From Deltaproteobacteria bacterium (lineage in GTDB: Bacteria; Myxococcota_A; Polyangia; JAAYKL01), in contig JAQTNF010000004.1 of NCBI GenBank assembly GCA_028713995.1, forward strand, positions 1 through 64,000: a DNA stretch of 64,000 nucleotides, written 5' to 3'. The notes beneath the pieces are model-generated. The model did no database searches. It had not been told where the DNA came from and saw nothing but the letters and a program-made list of their open reading frames with translations. Position numbers and translations under genes: made by a program. Position 1 is the stretch's first letter; every line of letters starts with the position of its first letter. Positions 26,063-34,228 of this stretch are shown in pieces.

Positions 26063-26092
26063 TTGACGGCGCAGGCGGCCCGTCGCTATCGT
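26063..26092 (+). promoter_or_regulatory. Candidate sigma70 promoter for lipA-lpd-lipB
   Basis: TTGACG (26063-26068) and TATCGT (26087-26092) are separated by 18 bases, 28 bases before the lipA ATG. The -35 is close to consensus and the -10 is weak. Confidence 0.4.
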
Positions 26093-26119
26093 GCGCGTGG
26101 CTTCAAGGAGGCTTTTGCC

Positions 26120-26989
26120 ATGGCCCGCGACGCGGCGCGAAAACCCGACTGGCTCAAGGTGCGCATCCCCGGCGGCGAGCGCTTCAAGACCGTGCGCCGG
26201 GCAATCGAAGGCCACGGGCTGCACACGGTGTGCGACGAGGCGCGCTGCCCGAACCGCGGCGAGTGCTGGGACTTGGGCACGGCCACGTTCCTCATCCTCG
26301 GCGACGTGTGCACGCGCGGCTGCGCCTTTTGCGCCGTGGCACGCGGCGACGTCGGCAACCCGCCCGATCCGGACGAGCCGGCCCGCGTGGCGCGCGCCGC
26401 GACCGAGATGGGGCTCGACTACGCGGTGGTCACGTCGGTCACGCGCGACGACCTGCCGGACGGCGGCGCCTCGCTCTTCGCGGCCACGGTGCGCGCGCTC
26501 AAGACGCTCGATCGCCCGCCGCTCGTGGAGGTGCTGGTGCCCGACTACCTGGGCGCGGATCTCGACGCGGTTTTGAGCGCGCGACCCGAGGTGCTCGCGC
26601 ACAACATCGAGGTCGTGGAGCGCCTCGCGCCGGCCATGCGCCACCCGCGCTTCTCGTATGTACGCTCGCTCGAGGCCCTCGCGCAGGCCGCGGGACGCGC
26701 GATCACCAAGTCGTCCATCCTGCTCGGGCTCGGCGAGACGTCGGGCGAGGTGGAGCGCGCCATGGCCGACCTGCGCGACGCGGGCGTCGCGATCCTGGTG
26801 CTCGGCCAGTACCTGCGGCCCACGGCGAAGCACGCCCCGGTCGTCGAGTACGTGGACCCCGCGCGGTTCAACGAGCTGGCCGCACTCGGGACGGACATGG
26901 GCTTTTCGTTCGTGGCGGCGAGCCCGCTCGCCCGCACGTCTTACAGGGCCGCCGAGGCGTTCGTACGCCGCGCCGCAGAAGGAAGGTGA
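26120..26989 (+). CDS. lipA: Lipoyl synthase
   Basis: This 289-residue radical SAM enzyme inserts two sulphur atoms into octanoyl groups. The ATG at 26120 has AAGGAG nine bases upstream; the longer frame is not homologous. The auxiliary cluster cysteines are in CDEARCPNRGECW (C-x4-C-x5-C) and the radical SAM cluster is in CTRGCAFC (C-x3-C-x2-C). The conserved C-terminal serine is in ARTSYRA. All key residues are present. The lpd start lies 6 bases after the stop and lipB closes the group, a compact lipoate operon. Confidence 0.95.
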   Translation: MARDAARKPDWLKVRIPGGERFKTVRRAIEGHGLHTVCDEARCPNRGECWDLGTATFLILGDVCTRGCAFCAVARGDVGNPPDPDEPARVARAATEMGLDYAVVTSVTRDDLPDGGASLFAATVRALKTLDRPPLVEVLVPDYLGADLDAVLSARPEVLAHNIEVVERLAPAMRHPRFSYVRSLEALAQAAGRAITKSSILLGLGETSGEVERAMADLRDAGVAILVLGQYLRPTAKHAPVVEYVDPARFNELAALGTDMGFSFVAASPLARTSYRAAEAFVRRAAEGR

Positions 26990-26994
26990 GGAGA

Positions 26995-28407
26995 ATGGAG
27001 ACGAAATCCGCGGATCTGGTCATCCTGGGCGCCGGGCCCGGGGGTTACGTGGCCGCCATCCGGGGCGCGCAGCTCGGGCTCGAGACCATCGTGGTCGAGG
27101 ACGGGCAGGTGGGCGGCGTGTGCCTGAACTGGGGCTGCATCCCGTCCAAGGCGCTCATCCACGCGGCCGACACCTTGCACGTCCTGCGGGCCGACGCGGC
27201 CGAGATGGGCATCCGCGGGGTCGAGGGCGCTTCGCTCGACGCGGGCGCCATGCAGGAGTGGAAGGGAGGCATCGTCAAGAAGCTCGTCACGGGCGTGAAG
27301 ACGCTGTTCAAGGGCAACGGCGTGACGCTCGTGAACGGCCGCGGCACGCTGCTCTCTTTGACCGAGGTGGAGGTCGCGACCAAGGACGGACCGGTGCGCG
27401 TCACGGCGCGCAAAGGCGTCATCCTGGCCACGGGCGGCAGCCCCATCGACCTGCCCGCCCTGCCGCGCGACGGTGAAACGGTCATCGGCGCGAGGGAGGC
27501 CGTGTCCCTCGGCCGCATCCCGGGCCGCGTGGCGGTCATCGGCGGCGGCGTGATCGGGCTCGAGCTCGGCACGGTGCTGCGCAAGCTCGGCGCCGAGGTC
27601 ACGGTCGTGGAGCTGCTCCCGACGATCCTGCCCGGCATGGATCCGGACGTGGTGTCCGCGGTGGCGCGCCGCCTGCGCCAGCTCAAGATGGAGGTGCTCA
27701 CGTCGGCGCGGGCCGAGGCCGTGGAGAGGCGGGGCCAGGGCGCGGCGCTCACCGTGACGCGCGAAGGCGAAGCGCGCACGATCGAGGTGGACAAGGTGCT
27801 CGTGGCCGTGGGCATGCGGCCCGTGGCCACCGGGATCGGGCTCGAGGCGCTCGGCGTGCGCACGGACAAACGCGGGTTCGTGGAGACCGACGAACGCTGT
27901 TGCACGAGCGTGCCGGGCGTGTACGCGGTCGGCGATCTCGCGGGCCAGCCCATGCTCGCGCACAAGGCCTCGTTCGAGGGCGAGATCGCGGCCGAGGCGA
28001 TCGCCGGGCACGGGGAACGAACTCGCAAGAAGGCCATCCCGTCCGCGGTGTTCACGGATCCCGAGGTCGGGAGCGTGGGCCTCACCGAGCCGGACGCCGT
28101 GGCCGCGGGGCACGAGGTCAAGGTGGGCAGGTTCTTCTTCGCCGCGTCGGGCAAGGCCATGGCGCTCCAGGAGACGGGCGGGCTCGCCAAGGTGGTGGCC
28201 GACGCGAGGACCGGCAGGATCCTGGGCGCGCACATCGCGGGCCCGCACGCGTCCGACCTGCTCGCCGAGGCGGCCCTGGCCGTGGAGCTGGGACTCGAGC
28301 CACGGCGCGTGGGCGAGATCGTGCACGCGCACCCCACGCTCTCCGAGGTGCTCTGCGAGGCCATGCTCGCGGTCACCGGCGAGGCCATCCACGCGGTCCG
28401 CAAGTGA
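26995..28407 (+). CDS. lpd: Dihydrolipoyl dehydrogenase
   Basis: This 470-residue FAD/NAD flavoprotein (E3) reoxidises dihydrolipoyl groups. The FAD-binding GAGPGGYVAAI is near the N-terminus, the redox pair is CLNWGC, the NAD site is GGGVIGLELG, and the C-terminal His-Glu pair is in HAHPTLSE. An in-frame ATG at 26995 follows lipA closely. The other 2-oxoacid dehydrogenase subunits are not in the window. It overlaps lipB by 4 bases (GTGA). Length and motifs are standard. Confidence 0.95.
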   Translation: METKSADLVILGAGPGGYVAAIRGAQLGLETIVVEDGQVGGVCLNWGCIPSKALIHAADTLHVLRADAAEMGIRGVEGASLDAGAMQEWKGGIVKKLVTGVKTLFKGNGVTLVNGRGTLLSLTEVEVATKDGPVRVTARKGVILATGGSPIDLPALPRDGETVIGAREAVSLGRIPGRVAVIGGGVIGLELGTVLRKLGAEVTVVELLPTILPGMDPDVVSAVARRLRQLKMEVLTSARAEAVERRGQGAALTVTREGEARTIEVDKVLVAVGMRPVATGIGLEALGVRTDKRGFVETDERCCTSVPGVYAVGDLAGQPMLAHKASFEGEIAAEAIAGHGERTRKKAIPSAVFTDPEVGSVGLTEPDAVAAGHEVKVGRFFFAASGKAMALQETGGLAKVVADARTGRILGAHIAGPHASDLLAEAALAVELGLEPRRVGEIVHAHPTLSEVLCEAMLAVTGEAIHAVRK

Positions 28408-29072
28408 CGAGGCGCACGGTGAAGCTCGTGATCCTCGGAGGGCGAGCGCCTTACGAGGAAACGCGGCGGCAACAGCTCAAGCTCGTGGAGCAACGCAAGG
28501 CAGGGGGGCCGGACACGCTCCTTCTTCTCGAGCACGAGCCGGTCATCACTCTCGGCAGGAGCGCGGACGACAGGGGCGTGCTCGCAAGCGCGCAGGAGCT
28601 TGAGCGGCTCGGCGTCCGCGTGCACCGGGTCGAGCGCGGTGGAGAAGCCACGTACCATGGCCCGGGGCAGATCGTGGGCTACCCGGTGGTGCATCTGCCG
28701 GGCCTGGGGCTCGGCGTGCGCAAGTACGTGAGCCTGCTCGAGGAGGTCATGATCCGCGTTGCGGCGCGCTACGGCGTGACCGCGTTCCGCAAGCCCAAGC
28801 TCACGGGCGCCTTCACGGCTCAAGGCAAGCTCGGCGCCATCGGCGTGCGCGTCACGCGCGGCGTCGCGTTCCACGGCTTCGCGTTCAACGTATGCCCCGA
28901 TCTCTCGCACTACCGGCTCATCGTCCCGTGCGGCCTCGTCGACACGCCCGTCGCCTCGTTGGCCTCGATCCTGGGGCGAGCCCCGTCCATGGCCGAAGCG
29001 CGCGAGGCGATCGCGGATGCGTTCGTGGCTGTCTTCGACGTCGACCTCGTGGCCAGTCCACAACGGGAGTGA
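28404..29072 (+). CDS. lipB: Octanoyl-ACP:protein N-octanoyltransferase
   Basis: This 222-residue LipB transfers octanoyl from ACP to lipoyl domains before LipA acts. The GTG at 28404 overlaps the lpd stop. Family motifs are LLLLEHEPVITLGR, GGEATYHGPGQIVGYP (ligand-binding region), the catalytic Lys in QGKLGAIGVRV and the catalytic Cys in IVPCGLVD. Together with lipA this completes lipoyl assembly. No unusual features. Confidence 0.94.
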   Translation: MTRRTVKLVILGGRAPYEETRRQQLKLVEQRKAGGPDTLLLLEHEPVITLGRSADDRGVLASAQELERLGVRVHRVERGGEATYHGPGQIVGYPVVHLPGLGLGVRKYVSLLEEVMIRVAARYGVTAFRKPKLTGAFTAQGKLGAIGVRVTRGVAFHGFAFNVCPDLSHYRLIVPCGLVDTPVASLASILGRAPSMAEAREAIADAFVAVFDVDLVASPQRE

Positions 29073-29198
29073 ATCCCGCGGCCACGATATATTGTTCCCG
29101 TCCTTGGCATAATGCGGCCGAGTGGTACGTTGATGATTATGGATGGGAGTGAATAGGGGGACGGCCGTCGTCCGTCCAAGTCGTGACGGAGGTGCGTC

Positions 29199-30548
29199 AT
29201 GAAGCCAGTTCTAAGAACCGCGGTGCTTGTCGTCGGCGCGATCGCCGTTCTCGGGTGGTCCCCGGACGCGACGGCGCAGCTTGTCGGCAGGAGGAACGGC
29301 GGCGATCACGCGGCGCCGGTCGAGCACCGATCGCAGGGAAACCGCCTGTCGAAGGGTCGAGTCCAGCCCGCGGGCGCGCTCCGAAAGCGCAAACCCGTCG
29401 CGGCGGTGCAGCCGCCGATGGCCGTCCAGGCTCCGCAGGCGGCACAGGCTCCGCGGGCGGCACAGGCTCCGCGGGCGGCACAGGCTCCGCGGGCGACACA
29501 GGCTCCGCAGGCGGCACGGGCGTCCATGCGCGCGCCGGCGCCCATGTCCACGCCTTCAGCGGTCACCCAGCGTCCGCCCCGGCTCGCAACGCCCGTTGCG
29601 AACCGGCCGATCGTCTCGAATCCGGGCGTCGTCCGTCCCGCCCCCAGGCCGAGCCAGGCGCTCGTGCGCCCGTCCGCCGTGACGCAGCGCGTGCAGCCGA
29701 CCTTCAAGCGCGGCGGCCGCGTATTTGGCCAGCAGGTGGTCGTGCGCAACAACGAGGTCCTGGTGCGGCGCTCGTACTCACACTCGCAGCGCGCGGATCG
29801 CCACCGTGGTCACGACGGCCATGAAGGCCATCACGACGAGGACCGCTACTACCATCACGAGCACTGGCACCACCACGACTACGACTGCTACGTGCACACC
29901 TGGGCCTACGGCCCCTGGTTCTGGCCCTTCTGGTACGCGCCTTTCCCGGCGCCCTGGCCCTACACCTGGGTCTGGGTGGGAGCCCCCTGGTACGCGACCT
30001 GGGGCTGGTACTGGGAGCCGTACCCGGTCTACGTCGGGCCGTCCTACTGGGTCACGGACTACGTGATGGCGCGCGAGCTGGAGGACGAGTACGCCCGGGG
30101 CTACGCGGCCGGCCAGCAGTCGGCGGGCACGCCCATCTCGCAGCCCGTGAAGGAGCAGCTGCGCACCCAGGTGGAAGCCACGGCCAAGGGGTTCGAGGCC
30201 AACGAGCCGGTCACGCTCGAGGCGGCCCTTGGCGACCCGAACCACCTCTTCGTCGTGGACACGCCGCTGTCGGTCGCGACCGCACAGAACGCGACCTGCG
30301 CGCTTTCGGGCGGCGACATCGTCAAGCCGGCCGGTGAGAGCGACCCGGACGCGGCCGTGGCCACGATGGTCGTTGTGACCGCGAAGCGCGAGAGCTGCGC
30401 GGCCGGCTCTCAGGTCACCCTCTCGTACACCGACCTCCAGGAGATGCTGAACACCTTCGGCGCCGCGGTCGACGACGGCATGAACGAGCTGCAAAAGCAG
30501 CACGGCGCGCCGGGCAAGGCCGCCGAGCAGGGCGAGACCGCCCAGTAG
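29199..30548 (+). CDS. Exported low-complexity protein with His-rich and Trp/Tyr-rich segments
   Basis: I do not recognise the family of this 449-residue protein. A signal peptide (VLVVGAIAVLGWS, then ATAQ) is followed by a Pro/Ala/Gln region with five tandem copies of a QAPRAA-type hexapeptide. About 35 residues rich in His, Asp, Glu and Arg follow, then about 60 residues extremely rich in Trp, Tyr and Pro (PWFWPFWYAPFP and similar), then a more ordinary C-terminal domain of about 160 residues with two cysteines and a Gln-rich end. The His-rich part could bind metal. GGAGG precedes the ATG by about six bases. It stands alone upstream of tRNA-Asn. A surface or envelope role is plausible only as inference. 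Confidence 0.75.
   Translation: MKPVLRTAVLVVGAIAVLGWSPDATAQLVGRRNGGDHAAPVEHRSQGNRLSKGRVQPAGALRKRKPVAAVQPPMAVQAPQAAQAPRAAQAPRAAQAPRATQAPQAARASMRAPAPMSTPSAVTQRPPRLATPVANRPIVSNPGVVRPAPRPSQALVRPSAVTQRVQPTFKRGGRVFGQQVVVRNNEVLVRRSYSHSQRADRHRGHDGHEGHHDEDRYYHHEHWHHHDYDCYVHTWAYGPWFWPFWYAPFPAPWPYTWVWVGAPWYATWGWYWEPYPVYVGPSYWVTDYVMARELEDEYARGYAAGQQSAGTPISQPVKEQLRTQVEATAKGFEANEPVTLEAALGDPNHLFVVDTPLSVATAQNATCALSGGDIVKPAGESDPDAAVATMVVVTAKRESCAAGSQVTLSYTDLQEMLNTFGAAVDDGMNELQKQHGAPGKAAEQGETAQ
29427..29516 (+). repeat. Five tandem 18-bp repeats in the low-complexity gene
   Basis: CAGGCTCCGCRGGCGGCA-type units occur five times end to end from 29427, with only a few substitutions, each encoding QAP(Q/R)A(A/T). 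Copy number may vary without breaking the frame. Confidence 0.85.
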
Positions 30549-30585
30549 ACGGCCGGGTCGATGTCGGTTCTGTCAATGTAGGTTC

Positions 30586-30613
30586 TTGACAGGCCGCGTC
30601 TTCCGCCTACACT
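30586..30613 (+). promoter_or_regulatory. Sigma70 promoter of tRNA-Asn
   Basis: A perfect TTGACA (30586-30591) and TACACT (30608-30613) are separated by 16 bases. The -10 ends 16 bases before the mature tRNA 5' end, well placed for a short leader. Confidence 0.7.
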
Positions 30614-30629
30614 CCGGCGCTGTGCTTGT

Positions 30630-30705
30630 TCCGGTTTAGCTCAGTCGGTAGAGCAAGCGGCTGTTAACCGCTGGGTCGGGGGTTCAAGTCCCTCAACCGG
30701 AGCCA
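30630..30705 (+). tRNA. tRNA-Asn (GTT), CCA encoded
   Basis: Acceptor TCCGGTT (30630-30636) pairs with AACCGGA (30695-30701), followed by G and an encoded CCA. The D arm (GCTC...GAGC), anticodon stem AGCGG/CCGCT with loop CTGTTAA (anticodon GTT at 30663-30665), and T arm GGTTCAAGTC are all present. The 3' end marks the left edge of the defence island. Confidence 0.95.
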
Positions 30706-30710
30706 CGCAG

Positions 30711-30738
30711 GGGGGAGCCACTAACAGGTGGCTCCCCC
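30711..30738. terminator. Perfect 11-bp hairpin after tRNA-Asn
   Basis: GGGGGAGCCAC (30711-30721) and GTGGCTCCCCC (30728-30738) flank a six-base loop five bases after the CCA. It probably terminates or processes the tRNA transcript. It reuses the GGAGCCAC of the tRNA 3' end. Confidence 0.65.
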
Positions 30739-30778
30739 GCTTAACGCCGCGCAGAGCGCGCGGCTTGACGATACAAGC

Positions 30779-30809
30779 GGAAGCCCCGTCTCGGTGAGGC
30801 GGGGCTTCC
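30779..30809. terminator. Second strong hairpin
   Basis: GGAAGCCCCG (from 30779) pairs with CGGGGCTTCC (to 30809); the stem extends to 14 bp with one G-T pair and a GGT loop. GTGTTTG follows. It is a probable second terminator after tRNA-Asn. The rest of 30740-31048 has no convincing gene. Confidence 0.6.
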
Positions 30810-30987
30810 GTGTTTGTGGAGCCACGGGATCGGTGGCCGAAGCGGCTCTGTTGGTCAACGAGTCTTTCTCAGAGACGTCGGAGCCAATTCTGGTTCTTGG
30901 AGTGGAGGCTTGCCAACCCATCGAAGAATGCCACTGCCTTTGTCCGAGGGGAAACTGAACGGCGTGCTAAAATCGGTGTTGGGCCAA

Positions 30988-31001
30988 GGGATCGCGATCC
31001 C
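30988..31001. promoter_or_regulatory. Perfect 14-bp palindrome upstream of the PD-(D/E)XK-like gene
   Basis: GGGATCGCGATCCC is fully self-complementary and lies 47 bases before the chosen ATG (31049), where a dimeric repressor could bind. No regulator gene is adjacent. It could also arise by chance in GC-rich DNA. Confidence 0.35.
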
Positions 31002-31048
31002 TCACCATGTCTGTGCGCTTGAGATTGAGTGGGCAGAAGGAAGTTCGC

Positions 31049-32488
31049 ATGGCGAAGATCAGACATCCGAGACTGTTCTCCAAATATTTCAACATTGATC
31101 CCGCCCGTCTTGCTTCCATGGGGATCATGGATCCAGTTTTAAACGTCGATACCAAACTGTTCATCGATCCGCTGCTGCTATCAAGGAGTAGCCACCAAGC
31201 GATTGCGACTGACGCCCCGGTTAGCTTTCGTAAATACTTTGAGAATATCATCAGACTTCTGCGATCCACCCGATGCCGTGATGATGTAGCTTGGCGCGAG
31301 GTGACTAGGCGCCTCTTGATTCGAGAGGTGAAGTGGACCTGCATCGGGTACGGCGCTTCTTCTATCCGCGGCCGGCGGTCGGCACGATCTCTCACGGATC
31401 GTCTCGTTCAGACGGCGAAGGAAATAGTGGACCTTGGTATCACGGATCCTGAACTTTTCAGTCTCCTTCCTTTGATCGAGGACGGCATCGGCCCCGATCT
31501 CATCAGTGACTTGACGACCGTGGCGATTCTCAATGATCTCGCCGCGTTTACGGCGCAGATCGCCCTGCATCTTAGTATTCCGACGCGCTCCTTTACGTTC
31601 GGTGACCACGCCTACCAGTTGCCCGTAAATCCTACCGAGCGGAAGCTTGTGCCAGTACTGCTATTGCCGCGGGATATCCTAAGTGCCCTTCCAGTCGCAT
31701 CGGACTGGAGTGAGGTAGCTGACGCCGCCGCGAAGACGAGCGAACTTCGGCGTCGCGTCAATCGCCTGATCGGTAATATCTGGGCGGCGAAAACACGAAA
31801 AGAGAAGGCATTTCTCCGTTCGACTGTTCTTTCGAGTAGAGAGGCATTCCAGACGTTGCTCGACACCGTGCGCCAAGCGACGACTGACCCCTACGATATT
31901 GATCGTGACACAGAGGGGCTGTTCAAGTGGCGTTCGGTCTTCCAGACTGTAGCGACCCAGTATCCATTACCGCTCTCGTTGGCTGGTCCTCCTAGTGCCA
32001 TAATCGCGAAAGCCGTAGTTGATGCCATCGTGGCCCAGTTTCAGTCGCTGGTCGAGGACAAGGGTCTGTGGAAGTTGCTTTGGAATGGCAACAAGCCCCA
32101 TCGGGAGAAGGTCAGTCAGATGCTGTTTTTCGCCGTCGCAGAGTCTTACTGCCAGGCGAACAATATTGATGTCACGCCTGAAGCCGATACCGGATCCGGT
32201 CCAGTTGATTTCAAGTTCTCGTCCGGGTACTCGGTCCGCATCCTGGTCGAGGTCAAGTTGTCAAACAACCCCAAGCTCATCCAGGGATACAAAGCACAGT
32301 TGGAGACATACAAAGCTTCCCAACGCCCTGTCCATGCGATCTACTTGGTCATCGATGTGGGGAAACTCGGTGACAAAGACCAGAAGCTTCTAGATGTGAA
32401 GAACGTCTGGAATTTCAGCTCGCCGGTTTCAGAGGTCATTTTCGTTGATGGCAATGTCAGGCTGTCCGCAAGCCAACGTAGGGCTTGA
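31049..32488 (+). CDS. PD-(D/E)XK nuclease-like protein of unknown family
   Basis: This 479-residue protein is lower in GC than the chromosome around it. The ATG at 31049 has an AAGGA site about eight bases upstream; the ATG at 31007 has none. The first 350 residues are helical and unrecognised. The C-terminus carries a likely restriction-endonuclease core: Glu in VTPEADTG, Asp in GPVDFKFSS, the E-V-K of LVEVKLSN, and a following QLETYKAS helix. I infer a DNA-directed nuclease. It is the first gene after tRNA-Asn and converges on the DUF4365 gene. No partner gene is adjacent on its strand, so it could be a single-gene defence system. Confidence 0.6.
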   Translation: MAKIRHPRLFSKYFNIDPARLASMGIMDPVLNVDTKLFIDPLLLSRSSHQAIATDAPVSFRKYFENIIRLLRSTRCRDDVAWREVTRRLLIREVKWTCIGYGASSIRGRRSARSLTDRLVQTAKEIVDLGITDPELFSLLPLIEDGIGPDLISDLTTVAILNDLAAFTAQIALHLSIPTRSFTFGDHAYQLPVNPTERKLVPVLLLPRDILSALPVASDWSEVADAAAKTSELRRRVNRLIGNIWAAKTRKEKAFLRSTVLSSREAFQTLLDTVRQATTDPYDIDRDTEGLFKWRSVFQTVATQYPLPLSLAGPPSAIIAKAVVDAIVAQFQSLVEDKGLWKLLWNGNKPHREKVSQMLFFAVAESYCQANNIDVTPEADTGSGPVDFKFSSGYSVRILVEVKLSNNPKLIQGYKAQLETYKASQRPVHAIYLVIDVGKLGDKDQKLLDVKNVWNFSSPVSEVIFVDGNVRLSASQRRA

Positions 32489-32550
32489 AAACAGGGAGAT
32501 GACTTACTATTCCTTCAATTTGATGGAGTACAAGTAAGCGGACCGAGTCC

Positions 32551-34206
32551 TTATTCTCCAATAATGGAAGGGATGTCTTCGAAAGGCCCAATAGGTGATT
32601 CGCCGCTGACAATCCGTGCAGCTTCGTGGTGGAGGTCGACCAACACCTCCTCACGGGCGATTCTTTCAATATCAGCAGCCTCTTTAACGGCGTCAGCCTT
32701 GTCGCCTTTGAGCCAAAGCGCGTTGACAAGCAGGAGTCGTGTCCGAACCCACTGCTCCGTTGCCCGCTCCTTTTCAAACAGCGCACAGGCGTGTTCAAGA
32801 CGCGCGATTGTTCGGCCGATCTGTTGTGTACGACCAACCGCCAACTCTGGGGTCGGCGGAACGAGTTTGTCGTTGATGAGCGTCTCCTGAATCATGCACA
32901 AGCAGAAGACGTACAACCCTTCTGCAACTAGAATGTCCACGTGTAGGCCATCTGCGATCTTCAGTGCCAGTTCGAAGTCTTTCTCCCACTGACGCATTTT
33001 CTCGACAAGGAGTACAGCACTTGCTGCCCTATCGTTCACCATCGCATCTGCAATCCCAATTTGCTCAGTCATTCGAAAGGTGACAACCTGTTCGCGGAAA
33101 CTCCTGTTAATGGCATAATACCGTAATTCAAGCGCGATAAAGTCCGCCTGGATAGCCAGGAGAATCCATGTTCCACCGCGAACTTGAAGTCTTGTTGCTA
33201 TCGACCGAGCGCTCTCTGCGTACCCATCTCCGCCATTCTTGACCCCATCAAGCCGAAGTCGCTCTAGTCTTGCATAGATCGCCGATACGCTGTCAGGATA
33301 CTGAGTCTCGATCTGCGCGACCTCGTTTACGTATTTCTCATAGTCGAGAACGCCTAGCGACTTACTCAGCGTCGCAGACAGGAATGCATGGAGCGCTCGA
33401 TCGGTGTCGTTTCTCAAGGTTGAGACTCCACTGCCCTTCAGCGCCTCGAAGGCAGTGCCCATCTGTGACAACAGGTAAGCTGCATAAGCTTTCGCCAGGA
33501 GTAACGTTCCGTTCAACTCTTCTGGAGGAAGCTTGTTTACTAGTCGCAAGACCTCGTCGGCTTGACCATGAGCTGCAAGCCCAAGTCCGTGATCTCCAAG
33601 GTACTCCGCGATGGTTCCATGGTCTGTAAGATCCGCTTTTGACGGATCATAGGTAAATGGTCCACTCATATAGACGCCTTGCAGGCGCATCTTGAGCCGC
33701 AGATCTTTCTCGCCCAACGCCTCCTCGATCATTCGTTCATGGATCACTTGAACCGCGGCGTGATCAAGAACGTCGTAGAAACGCACCGTGATCGAGTGCT
33801 GGGTTTGCCAAGCGGTTCCCGACTTCTCGTACTCCACCAAGACCTCCTCCGCCCATCGGTAATAGCTTGCGCCGGTGTCCCGGGCGAAGAAAACATAAAT
33901 CGAGCGCGGACTATTGAGTAGGTAATTCAGATTCTTTCGATCCACAGAGTAGCTGAACGACCCATCCATATTAGTACCCTTGGTCGATGCCTTGATCTGT
34001 GCGTGGAAACGAATATTCGTGGGAGAGGTATCGTATCCCTGATTTAGGAACTGCACCTCGACCCAGAAATCCGTTCCATAGTCGATCTCGTCCTCGCGAC
34101 GGATGACAAACAGAGGATCCTTGAAAAGCCTCCGAAAGGCCTCACGGCTCTCCGTCTCGCCCACATGTTCGGTGGTTCGTGTCGGGAGATCGTCAAGATG
34201 TCCCAT
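32551..34206 (-). CDS. DUF4365-domain protein with helical repeat region
   Basis: The protein has 551 residues from the ATG at 34206, which has a GGAGG just upstream. The N-terminal 150 residues match what I know of DUF4365, a nuclease-like fold: DEIDYGTDFWVEV, FHAQIKAST and NYLLNSPRSIYVFFA. The Asp and Q-x-K pattern fits a PD-(D/E)XK core. The remaining 400 residues are alpha-helical and TPR-like. It begins 22 bases after the jetD stop and is likely co-transcribed with Wadjet, although its GC is much lower than that of the jet genes. It may be an accessory effector or an independent cargo gene. Confidence 0.7.
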   Translation of the reverse strand: MGHLDDLPTRTTEHVGETESREAFRRLFKDPLFVIRREDEIDYGTDFWVEVQFLNQGYDTSPTNIRFHAQIKASTKGTNMDGSFSYSVDRKNLNYLLNSPRSIYVFFARDTGASYYRWAEEVLVEYEKSGTAWQTQHSITVRFYDVLDHAAVQVIHERMIEEALGEKDLRLKMRLQGVYMSGPFTYDPSKADLTDHGTIAEYLGDHGLGLAAHGQADEVLRLVNKLPPEELNGTLLLAKAYAAYLLSQMGTAFEALKGSGVSTLRNDTDRALHAFLSATLSKSLGVLDYEKYVNEVAQIETQYPDSVSAIYARLERLRLDGVKNGGDGYAESARSIATRLQVRGGTWILLAIQADFIALELRYYAINRSFREQVVTFRMTEQIGIADAMVNDRAASAVLLVEKMRQWEKDFELALKIADGLHVDILVAEGLYVFCLCMIQETLINDKLVPPTPELAVGRTQQIGRTIARLEHACALFEKERATEQWVRTRLLLVNALWLKGDKADAVKEAADIERIAREEVLVDLHHEAARIVSGESPIGPFEDIPSIIGE

Positions 34207-34228
34207 TTCCCCTCCGTTTCTCCTTGAT

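Noticed and set aside
29110..29135. Possible sigma54 promoter before the low-complexity gene
   Set aside because: TTGGCATAATGCGG lacks the required GC at the -12 position.
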